This document shows positions 8,977-16,331 of a DNA stretch of 64,000 bases, piece after piece (position 1 is the stretch's first letter; every line of letters begins with the position of its first letter). The DNA lies in contig JAEINL010000010.1 in assembly GCA_016342655.1 (NCBI GenBank), positions 1-64,000 on the forward strand, given 5' to 3'. The translations under genes and the position numbers were made by a program. The notes beneath the pieces were generated by a model. The model was given only the letters and a program-made list of their open reading frames with translations, did no database searches and was not told the DNA's origin. This stretch comes from Sphaerochaeta sp. GTDB taxonomy: Bacteria; Spirochaetota; Spirochaetia; Sphaerochaetales; Sphaerochaetaceae.

Positions 8977-9391
8977 TTCTAGCATGTAGTCACAAAATCC
9001 GCTCGAAATACCCACTTAAGTCTCAAAGCCCCTAGGGATTTGAGACTGGTTGGAACCACAGTTCAAAAAGCAGAACCTAGGTGTTATAGACAAGGTAAGC
9101 AGGACACTCCAAATCGAAGAATAAAAAACCTGGTCAGAACAAGGGTGTAAAACAATTTGAGTGATTGAAGAACTGCTATGAGAATTATATAGCAATTTAT
9201 GACCAAGAGAAAGATCCTATTAACTAAACATTGATAGGGCCACCCAAAAAGAATTATTGGGAGAAGCAGGTCAATACAAAACACTGATGGCGAAAATTCT
9301 CAATTACGCTCTGATTGAAAGGCAAAATGAAAAACCATTTTGCGTACCCAAAAGATTGTATTTGGCCAAAAAGTAAAAAAAGAGAAATACC
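8977..9391. other. 415-bp intergenic region with hairpin and decayed-looking frames
   Basis: A 9-bp inverted repeat AGTCTCAAA / TTTGAGACT (9019-9047), whose loop contains the palindrome CCCTAGGG, lies just after the alpha/alpha-barrel gene and may end its transcript. Downstream, two overlapping frames read protein-like over short stretches but are broken by stops. One 50-codon open piece ends TAA at 9374-9376, only 15 nt before the next ATG. This could be the tail of a gene destroyed when the AT-rich block arrived. No family recognised. Confidence 0.4.
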
Positions 9392-10888
9392 ATGAACCTA
9401 ATCCCCTACCCAAACGGAGAAGTGAAGCTGAGTCCCGAATTGTTTGTCTTGGGCAAGGAACCCAGCATTGAAAGACCCGATGAGCCCTTTTCCTTTGCCA
9501 CTGACCAGGTACAAGGCTGGCTGACTGAAAAATGCCATCTGGTGCCTACCCTAGTCGAGCCTGGGCAACCAGCATCGATCAGGTTCAGAAAATCAAACAG
9601 AAACTTGCCAGACGAAGGGTATGCGATATACGTTTCACCCGATGGATGTATTCTTGAAGCTGACTCAGCTACAGGGGCATTCTATGCCTTCCAGACCTTC
9701 AAGCAGCTTATCGATCCCAAAAAGGGAAGCATTCCCTGTTGTGAGATTCATGACAGCCCATCCTTCCCTTGGAGAGGATTGCTCTTGGATGCCACCAGAA
9801 CATTCTGTCCCCTGAGTGAAATTCTAAGGCTGATCGATCTCTCATCATCACTCAAGCTTAATGTTCTCCACCTGCATCTTACTGATGACCAGGGATGGCG
9901 AATCGCTATAGAGGCCTATCCCCACCTTACCGATTCCAGAGCCCAGTTCTATACGAAGGAAGATATACGCAAGGTGGTAGCCTATGCCAGGGAGAGGAAC
10001 ATCACCATCATCCCTGAGATAGATATGCCTGGGCACTTTGTTGCAGCACTTGCTTCCTATCCCCAGTTCAGTTGCACCGGAGGGCCATTTACTATCCCAC
10101 AAGGGGAAGGGATTTTCTCCGAACTGCTCTGCTTGGGTAAGGATGAGGCTCTACTCTTTGCTAAACAGGTTATTGGTGAAGTGTGTGACCTGTTTCCTGC
10201 CAAATTCATTCACCTTGGAGGGGACGAGATTCCACTCATTCGGTGGAAAGAATGTCCCGACTGCCAAAGCAGGATGCGAGAACTAGGGATGAAAGATGAG
10301 AAGGAATTACTGCGTTGGTTTGCCAATGCCATGGCCCAAGTCGCAAAGAAGAAGGGAAAGACAGTCATCTTCTGGAATGATTCGATCGATACGCAGTATG
10401 ATCCCTCAATTGTGTGCCAGGTATGGAATCCTTTGAGCAGTGGCAGCAATACAGTCGGGGATCGGCCCCTTATCATGAGCCACTACTTTCGTACGTATCT
10501 CAATTTGTCCCATTCGATCATTCCTACCCGTGAGGCCTATCACTATGGCTTGGTGCTCAATGACGACCCAACGCGAAAGACCTCTATGAAGGGATCGGAA
10601 TACCTGCTCTGGACTGAGCATATCCACACCAGGAAGGAACGGGACAAACATCTGTTTCCTCGTCTGGGTGCAGGGGCGGAGGCAATGTGGACAGATCCAA
10701 GTCATCTAGACCTGAAACGGTTCTGCCACGCGTTTTCCCTGTGTAATGAGCGCCTGTTCCTATCCCCAGTTGCCAGAACCCACCCGCTGGCTGCCAATCC
10801 TCCTAGGCTTTACTGCACCCTACGAAGGTTTCTGCAGCACCAACAGGTCCGATACAACAGCAAGAAATCAGGAATCACCAAGTCCTAG
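9392..10888 (+). CDS. Glycoside hydrolase family 20, beta-N-acetylhexosaminidase
   Basis: A 498-residue GH20 enzyme with clear family landmarks: an N-terminal domain ending in the FYAFQTFKQL segment, then HLHLTDDQGWRI, PEIDMPGH and the catalytic pair D278-E279 in HLGGDE, and a late WTEHIHT motif. It removes terminal beta-linked GlcNAc/GalNAc. No signal peptide is apparent, so a cytoplasmic chitobiose- or glycan-oligosaccharide-processing role is likely. Composition matches the bulk of the window, unlike the AT-rich GH20 paralogue upstream. Released GlcNAc could enter the NagA route encoded at 19-21 kb. Confidence 0.92.
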   Translation: MNLIPYPNGEVKLSPELFVLGKEPSIERPDEPFSFATDQVQGWLTEKCHLVPTLVEPGQPASIRFRKSNRNLPDEGYAIYVSPDGCILEADSATGAFYAFQTFKQLIDPKKGSIPCCEIHDSPSFPWRGLLLDATRTFCPLSEILRLIDLSSSLKLNVLHLHLTDDQGWRIAIEAYPHLTDSRAQFYTKEDIRKVVAYARERNITIIPEIDMPGHFVAALASYPQFSCTGGPFTIPQGEGIFSELLCLGKDEALLFAKQVIGEVCDLFPAKFIHLGGDEIPLIRWKECPDCQSRMRELGMKDEKELLRWFANAMAQVAKKKGKTVIFWNDSIDTQYDPSIVCQVWNPLSSGSNTVGDRPLIMSHYFRTYLNLSHSIIPTREAYHYGLVLNDDPTRKTSMKGSEYLLWTEHIHTRKERDKHLFPRLGAGAEAMWTDPSHLDLKRFCHAFSLCNERLFLSPVARTHPLAANPPRLYCTLRRFLQHQQVRYNSKKSGITKS

Positions 10889-10938
10889 CGGCCAATAATC
10901 GGGGGTGAGCAGGAAGGCCTTTCTTCCCTTTAGATTGA

Positions 10939-10973
10939 CAAAGAGCAGAAGGAGAATTTCCCTCTGCTCTTTG
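10939..10973. terminator. Bidirectional rho-independent terminator
   Basis: An 11-bp stem CAAAGAGCAGA / TCTGCTCTTTG with T-rich sequence on the plus-strand side (TTTCTG...CTCTTTCTT). It lies between the converging GH20 gene and the corrinoid operon and probably ends the GH20 transcript. Confidence 0.75.
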
Positions 10974-11075
10974 TTTCTGTATTCTCTTTCTTCCCTATCC
11001 CCGGCCTAGGATCATCCCCAAACCCTATTCCACCTTCGCAAGCTCTTCAAACAGGCTCCGTTAGTATAGGCTTTT

Positions 11076-11756
11076 TCACATCAGATCTTTAAAAGGCACC
11101 CTTCTGTCATAACATCCATCTTTTTCACAATATGCACAGCTCTCATAGTCTTCAGTTGGAGAAGCAAATATCATTCCACTGATGCTCTTATTAGGCAACA
11201 TGAGAAAACTTTCTGTTAGGGAGACGCCAATGTCTTGAGTTCCTCCCAAGATTTCAAATAAATACTGTTGCTGCTCAATAGGCCAGATATCCACATTGCC
11301 AGAACCCGGATTAAGACTCTTTGGCTTTGCTATCCCACAGGTCTGTCTGCAGTAGGCCATCAGGGCAAGCCTTGCGTCCCGTAGACCTTGTTGCTTGATC
11401 GAGTCAACCCAATAAGGGGCAAGCATATCAAATTGGGAAACATCAAAACACTCCATCTCATCGCCACAGGTTGCCACATACGCAAATACACGATGCACAT
11501 TGTGTAACACCCGTAAGGCTTTACCTATAAACACAACTCCATCTATGGTGACAGAGGGGATCCCCTCGATTATAGCATGGGACGTGATAAACCGTTCACA
11601 GATGAGTACCTTTGGCTTTAGGACATCTTTCGCCTTCTGATACACATCGAGAGCCTCATCCTGGGCATCATCAAGGTCTTCGAAACGAACACTTCTTTTG
11701 TATTCAACCAAGGATGGGTTGAATGGGGGATGGAGAATACGTCGCTTCTGTTCCAT
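11076..11756 (-). CDS. Vitamin B12-dependent methionine synthase activation-domain-like protein
   Basis: A 226-residue protein resembling the AdoMet-binding reactivation domain of cobalamin-dependent methionine synthase. Stand-alone versions occur in corrinoid methyltransferase operons. The landmark is SLNPGSGNVDIWPIEQQ (about residue 145 on), followed by a GVSLTESFLMLPNKS segment. The C-terminus has a Cys cluster, CAYCEKDGC, that may bind metal or a cluster. Likely role: handling or remethylating the cob(II)alamin form of the partner corrinoid protein. Last gene of the corrinoid operon, 25 bp after the CobW gene. Confidence 0.75.
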   Translation of the reverse strand: MEQKRRILHPPFNPSLVEYKRSVRFEDLDDAQDEALDVYQKAKDVLKPKVLICERFITSHAIIEGIPSVTIDGVVFIGKALRVLHNVHRVFAYVATCGDEMECFDVSQFDMLAPYWVDSIKQQGLRDARLALMAYCRQTCGIAKPKSLNPGSGNVDIWPIEQQQYLFEILGGTQDIGVSLTESFLMLPNKSISGMIFASPTEDYESCAYCEKDGCYDRRVPFKDLM

Positions 11757-11781
11757 TTTTTAGTATCTCTCTTATTTTAAT

Positions 11782-12756
11782 TTATGCATGTTCAACACAC
11801 GTTGATGGAGAAGTACCTATGCTTGCCCACGTCTGGTGAAACAGCGAGACTGCATCAACTGATGGATTGTAGAGACACATGACTCCCATGTCAAAAGAAT
11901 TGGGTGTATCTATGAGTCCAAGTTTCACATGGTTTCCCACAACATCGACAAACACGACCTTACCAGCCTCTTTGGCAGGCAGAAAGCCCTTGATCCGCAA
12001 CATCTGTGGAGCAACGGCTGTGAATAATCTCTCCAGTTCCAACAGCTCAAAGGGCTGCTCAGCTGTAAAGACACAGTTTTTGGGTCGTCCTTGCACTCCC
12101 CACCCATGGTAAGGAGTAGAATCTTTGATGGCTACAGGAGAATAGATATTTTGCTCCTCAAATTGATTCATCATTTCATTATCAACAAGACCAAATGTTG
12201 TAGTGAAAATTGGGGCATGAGGTTTAAGGGCCTCAATGCTAGCGATAGTAGTCTTGAGAGACTCCTCACTGACCAGATCACTCTTATTGACAATAAACCA
12301 ATCACTGAAAACAATCTGTTCCTCTATGGTCTTCAGGACTTGGGAGAGAATAGGATACCGTTCGGCATCAACAATACACACCATTCCCCCATAGGTAACG
12401 GTCCCTTTTCCCTGGTCGATGATTATTGAGGCAATTTCCAACAAGGGAACTGGTTTTGCAAGACCTGAAGCCTCAACGAGGATGACATCGACAGCTAACT
12501 TACTCATCTCTATGACACTTTTTATAAAGGAACCAGATAAACAGCTACAAAAGATTTGGCCTCCACTAAGGCTTTTAGTGGAGACTATATCACTCGAGGC
12601 TTGTACCAAGGCACTGTCTATGTTAATAGAGCCAAAGTCATTGAGGATGAGGCCAATCTTCTTATCCTTGAACTGGGAAAGCAAGCTGTTGATTACACTT
12701 GTTTTCCCAGACCCAAGGAATCCCGTAAGAATGTAAAAAGGGATGCTTTTCTCCAC
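11782..12756 (-). CDS. CobW/COG0523-family GTPase (metallochaperone-like)
   Basis: A 324-residue P-loop GTPase. The Walker A motif GFLGSGKT is at residues 12-19. SGGQIFCSCLSGSF carries a degenerate CxCC metal motif (C-S-C-L, third Cys lost), ILVEASGLAKP is the switch/Walker B region and NKSD is the guanine-specificity motif. A CobW_C-like domain follows. COG0523 proteins deliver metals (zinc or cobalt) to client enzymes; here the clients would be the adjacent corrinoid protein or the UroD-type methyltransferase. Its start touches the stop of the methyltransferase gene. Confidence 0.85.
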   Translation of the reverse strand: MEKSIPFYILTGFLGSGKTSVINSLLSQFKDKKIGLILNDFGSINIDSALVQASSDIVSTKSLSGGQIFCSCLSGSFIKSVIEMSKLAVDVILVEASGLAKPVPLLEIASIIIDQGKGTVTYGGMVCIVDAERYPILSQVLKTIEEQIVFSDWFIVNKSDLVSEESLKTTIASIEALKPHAPIFTTTFGLVDNEMMNQFEEQNIYSPVAIKDSTPYHGWGVQGRPKNCVFTAEQPFELLELERLFTAVAPQMLRIKGFLPAKEAGKVVFVDVVGNHVKLGLIDTPNSFDMGVMCLYNPSVDAVSLFHQTWASIGTSPSTCVEHA

Positions 12757-14102
12757 TATAATACCTTTTTAATCTTTGAAATCAGTTCCTCTCTGCTTGG
12801 AATGATTGAAGAGAATTCTAACTGACCATTGATGTAGATACTTGGCAACTTTTTCACCCCTATAGCACGACATCGTGCAATGTTTTGCTGTGTTGTATAT
12901 TTGTACTCTACCAGGTCAACATGCTCTTTCATCACACCAACGGCCTCCGTAGCAGCTGCAAGCATGTAGGTGCATGCTGCACACGTTGTAGAGTCGAGGG
13001 TGAACACTTCCACCAAGGGAGCATCAAGATGCTCATAGTCAGGCAAGACGCCCGTGAACGCAACTTCTTCCTTGGTATAATTACTAACCATAGAACGGGC
13101 ACTTTCAGTCTCATGGACAGCATGTTCGATAGCTATGGCATTCTCAAAGGGGATATCATAGGGCATATCACAGCCTGGGGAGATGATAAGGCGTCCTGGG
13201 GAGAGTGAATCAATGAGGTCTACGACAACTTTCATATTATCCTGCTGATTACCAAACAGCATCACCGACGTAAGAGGAATATTTCCCCCAATAGTGACGC
13301 CATACCTATCTGTAATGGCTTTGGCATCCTTCAATGATACGTTCTCATCAACAGACATGCTGTCAGGCTTTGTCTTGCACATCGGCTCGATATTCATAGT
13401 TGCATTTCCGCATACGAAGAATGAGGATTTTGCACCATCGGCCCTGATATGGTCAAACAAGTCACTGAAAGGGACATGCATGAACTCACCAAAGTGTGCA
13501 GGTGATATCTGTGATATCAAGGGGTCCACGACAGCAACGATATCAATACCAGCCTCTATCAGATAGGTAGAGACAGCCTTGATGACTCGTGTCGAATAGT
13601 CTAGCAAGGCATGGACATACTCAGGTTCCAGCATCATATCCATGAAAATTTCAGTACCGCGCAGGTGTGATGCCAAGGTAAAGGGACCACAACAGACTCC
13701 ATAGAGAGCAGTTGTATCACCAATAAGAGGCTTCAGTTTCCTGATAGCATCGAGATGAGTCTTAATTCTTCCCTCGTCTGCTGTCGGTATCTTCTTAGGA
13801 ATGTCAGTAGTCTCTGCCAACGGGTGTGTCTTTACTGTAGGAGGACTGTCATCACTCCATAAAAGTTCACAACCAAGAACTTCTGCTTCAACTTGGAGGT
13901 CAAACATGACAGGTTGTCCATCAGGTTGGTATAATTTATTCACTTCAAGTGCTGCTTCTACCAAAGCATCTACTTCAGTCGATACTTTTATTGCATCGTA
14001 TCCCACAAGTTTGCCTGCATGGACCCCTGTGAAGGGGACCCAGGGCAAACGGTCAGTTGGAAGTCCTGACAGCGTAGTAAAAACTCTCTCTTTACCGGTC
14101 AT
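12756..14102 (-). CDS. UroD-family corrinoid methyltransferase fused to thioredoxin-like domain
   Basis: A 448-residue two-domain protein. Residues 1 to about 345 are a uroporphyrinogen-decarboxylase-like barrel of the MtaA/MtbA/CmuA type, which moves methyl groups between a corrinoid protein and an acceptor thiol. In MtaA zinc is held by His-x-Cys and a later Cys. Here the first motif reads F229-V-C231, with His replaced, while C311 (SPGC) is kept. Residues 360-448 form a thioredoxin-like domain with C374-A-A-C377 and a probable cis-proline at 420 (KKLPSIYING). That fusion is unusual. Next to the corrinoid protein gene (9 bp gap) and the CobW gene. Confidence 0.85.
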   Translation of the reverse strand: MTGKERVFTTLSGLPTDRLPWVPFTGVHAGKLVGYDAIKVSTEVDALVEAALEVNKLYQPDGQPVMFDLQVEAEVLGCELLWSDDSPPTVKTHPLAETTDIPKKIPTADEGRIKTHLDAIRKLKPLIGDTTALYGVCCGPFTLASHLRGTEIFMDMMLEPEYVHALLDYSTRVIKAVSTYLIEAGIDIVAVVDPLISQISPAHFGEFMHVPFSDLFDHIRADGAKSSFFVCGNATMNIEPMCKTKPDSMSVDENVSLKDAKAITDRYGVTIGGNIPLTSVMLFGNQQDNMKVVVDLIDSLSPGRLIISPGCDMPYDIPFENAIAIEHAVHETESARSMVSNYTKEEVAFTGVLPDYEHLDAPLVEVFTLDSTTCAACTYMLAAATEAVGVMKEHVDLVEYKYTTQQNIARCRAIGVKKLPSIYINGQLEFSSIIPSREELISKIKKVL

Positions 14103-14111
14103 TAGTACCTC

Positions 14112-14753
14112 TTATGCTATTTCTTTACACAGTTGCAAGGCCACTTCTGAAGCTGTTGCAGCATCAGTAGTATAGGCATCTGCTCCAATCTTATCTTTGA
14201 ACGATTCCGTTACAGGAGCTCCGCCTATCATCACCTTGACGTTCTGTCCCAGCTTAGCGTCCTTCACTGCCTTCACCACATTCTCCATCTCTCGCATGGT
14301 CGTAGTTAACAACGCTGAGCATGCTATGATATTTGCCTTGTGCTCTATTGCCGCTTCCACAAAACGGGCAGGAGTCACGTCGGTTCCCAAGTTGACGACA
14401 GTCAGGCCCTTGCCTTCCATCATCATGGCAACCAGGTTCTTCCCAATGTCGTGCAAGTCCCCTTTTACGGTTCCTATCACGACAGTTCCCCGGCTTACCA
14501 TATTGTCTGCCACAAGCAGGGGTTTGAGGATTGCCATCCCGGCATTCATTGCCCGTGCGGCAATGAGAACCTCCGGTACAAACACCTCATTGTTCTTGAA
14601 CTTCACCCCGATGATGCTCATCCCAGCAAGTAATCCTTGGTCCAGGATCTCTTCGGGTTTCATCCCTTCATCAACCGCCTGTTGGGTCAGTTCCTTTACG
14701 TCCTTTGCCTTACCCCTTTGCAGAAACTCCGAGAGCGCTTTCATGTCAGCCAT
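14112..14753 (-). CDS. Corrinoid (cobalamin-binding) methyltransferase protein, MtaC/MtbC-like
   Basis: A 213-residue methyl carrier. The N-terminal helical cap is residues 1-85 (LTQQAVDEGMKPEEILDQGLL). The C-terminal Rossmann-like B12 domain has the signature D99-L-H101-D-I-G104, in which His101 is the lower axial ligand of cobalt, plus the IACSALLTTT and GGAPV segments that hold the nucleotide tail. It accepts a methyl group from a donor-specific methyltransferase and passes it to the UroD-like protein encoded next. RBS AGGAATAGGT. A cobalamin riboswitch lies in its leader. Confidence 0.93.
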   Translation of the reverse strand: MADMKALSEFLQRGKAKDVKELTQQAVDEGMKPEEILDQGLLAGMSIIGVKFKNNEVFVPEVLIAARAMNAGMAILKPLLVADNMVSRGTVVIGTVKGDLHDIGKNLVAMMMEGKGLTVVNLGTDVTPARFVEAAIEHKANIIACSALLTTTMREMENVVKAVKDAKLGQNVKVMIGGAPVTESFKDKIGADAYTTDAATASEVALQLCKEIA

Positions 14754-14809
14754 ACCTATTCCTCCACATACCTAGTATACGTATCAGCTTGGTCCTCGAA
14801 GCTTATTTT

Positions 14810-14960
14810 TCCTGTAGTCAATCAAGGTTTCCTGGCTTACGCTTAGGGCCTCCCCTACACCTTCCCAGTCTCCCAGTGGCTCTTGTAGGATTGTCAGCGC
14901 TTACAGTGACGGGCTCGTGAAGGATTCTCACCTTACTTCCCTTGGAATTGATCATTAAAT
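14810..14960 (-). promoter_or_regulatory. Cobalamin riboswitch
   Basis: On the minus strand the conserved parts occur in order: GGTGAGAATCC (5' arm), GAGCCCGTCACTGTAA, then the B12 box AGCCACTGG (14873-14881), GGGAAGGTGTAGG, and CGTAAGCCAGGAAACCTT as the 3' closing part. This is the adenosylcobalamin-type aptamer. It lies in the leader of the corrinoid-protein gene, downstream of the PocR/AraC gene. No strong U-tract terminator follows, so control is probably at translation start (inference). Outer boundaries are approximate. Confidence 0.9.
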
Positions 14961-15044
14961 CTCTATGATATAGATGGTAAGGTACTTACATTCCATAATC
15001 TATAAAAATGTTATTTTTTTTTACACTATTATCCGATTGCTCGA

Positions 15045-16331
15045 TTAACTCATATCTTCAGTATGTATCTCATGCCTATTTGAGGGGAAATGTCCTGCTT
15101 GTTTTCGATATTTCCCTGGGGACAGATTCGTTTTTTCCTTGAAGACCTTGGAGAAGTAACTTTGTTCCTCAAAGCCCACCAATGAGGCAATCTCAATGAT
15201 GGGAAATGAGGTGTCGAGCAACAGTCGCTGGGCATGTTCGATGCGGACCTTGTTCACATACGAAGAGAAAGAGACACCCATTCTTGTATTGAAGAGACTA
15301 CTGAAGTAATTAGGACTCAGCTGTGCACTATGGGCTGCCTCTTCCAAGGAAAGATGGCCACTGTAGTTGGCGTGGATGTAGCGAAGGGCTTTTGCAATGG
15401 TAGGGTTATACTCGCTATCCATTGAGACAAATACCATTTCCATATAGGAGTGGAGGACTTTAGCAAGCCAGGCGGAGATTCCTTCCAAAGATGAATATTG
15501 CCGTATCTCTTTTTGGCAGGCCAAACTCTTTGTCAGTACATCCTCTTCACTTGCCACCCCTCGGACAGCGGCTCTTGAGAGGATTGATAGGATCTCCATC
15601 ACTCTGAAGGAAATGCGTTCCAGGGAATCCCCACTTGAAAAAAAGATAATCCCAAGCAGTTCATTCATGATAGTCATGGCTTTCGCCTTATCACCCCAAC
15701 GAATGGCATCCTGGAGGGCACTCTCCTTTTCAATTGGGTAACAGTGAATCTGATCCTTACTCTCACTTTTCAGCTGTTGGATGTTTTCAGACAAGCGCGA
15801 CTGCAACTCAAGGGACTGACGAGTTTCAACCATATGGTGTTCACTGTATCCAGAAGCCCATCCGGAACACATCCTTAATACTTCTGAAAGACTATGAACC
15901 CGATTAATATCTATATGAGTAAGGCTGTCTAATATCCTCATAAGTTCGTCTTTTTCTTCAATATGGGCTACCACAGCTTCTTCCAACACTTCGCTAGAAT
16001 CTAAGGTCATCACAGGCCCCGCAATGATAGCATAATCCATTCTCCCATCGATAATTACAGGGCTAACCCAGTACAACATTGAAATAAGACCAAAATAGAT
16101 ATATGAGCCACCAAAGCGTTCTGACAACACTGCACTATGAAGGTGTGTCTCTAGGCAGTGGTCTTTCCATGTGGAATCTATGAGGCTGAAAAGCGTCTCC
16201 AATTCACTATTCTCAACGTCTAGGAGGGTGTGATGAAGAACATCCAACACCATACAGGGAATACCTGTAGCTTTGCTATAATGAGATGTAATATCTCTGA
16301 CTCCCCTTGGAACCTCTGCATTAGCTATCAC
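15045..16331 (-). CDS. PocR-domain AraC-family transcriptional regulator
   Basis: A 428-residue regulator. The N-terminal region (about residues 5-165) resembles the PocR sensory domain, which binds small metabolites such as diols. The C-terminal AraC domain (about 318-415) shows both helix-turn-helices, LSLEEAAHSAQLSPNYFSSL and IIEIASLVGFEEQSYFSKVF. It overlaps the activator gene by 4 bp (ATGA) and precedes the riboswitch-led corrinoid genes, so it probably senses the methyl-donor substrate and activates the cluster. The ligand is unknown. Confidence 0.85.
   Translation of the reverse strand: MIANAEVPRGVRDITSHYSKATGIPCMVLDVLHHTLLDVENSELETLFSLIDSTWKDHCLETHLHSAVLSERFGGSYIYFGLISMLYWVSPVIIDGRMDYAIIAGPVMTLDSSEVLEEAVVAHIEEKDELMRILDSLTHIDINRVHSLSEVLRMCSGWASGYSEHHMVETRQSLELQSRLSENIQQLKSESKDQIHCYPIEKESALQDAIRWGDKAKAMTIMNELLGIIFFSSGDSLERISFRVMEILSILSRAAVRGVASEEDVLTKSLACQKEIRQYSSLEGISAWLAKVLHSYMEMVFVSMDSEYNPTIAKALRYIHANYSGHLSLEEAAHSAQLSPNYFSSLFNTRMGVSFSSYVNKVRIEHAQRLLLDTSFPIIEIASLVGFEEQSYFSKVFKEKTNLSPGKYRKQAGHFPSNRHEIHTEDMS

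Noticed and set aside
9224-9376. A 50-codon open frame before the second GH20 as a real small gene.
   Set aside because: No start codon with RBS at its beginning, no family similarity, and an overlapping frame looks equally protein-like. Kept only as a possible remnant.
12756-14102. The UroD-like protein as a haem-pathway uroporphyrinogen decarboxylase.
   Set aside because: It lies in a corrinoid operon, has the SPGC zinc-site Cys of methyltransferases and a fused thioredoxin domain; no other haem genes are present.
14112-14775. A long plus-strand open frame opposite the corrinoid protein gene.
   Set aside because: Antisense shadow of a well-supported gene; the protein is low in complexity and lacks an RBS. 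The same applies to long antisense frames opposite the permease, CobW, epimerase, nagA and hydroxyacid dehydrogenase genes.
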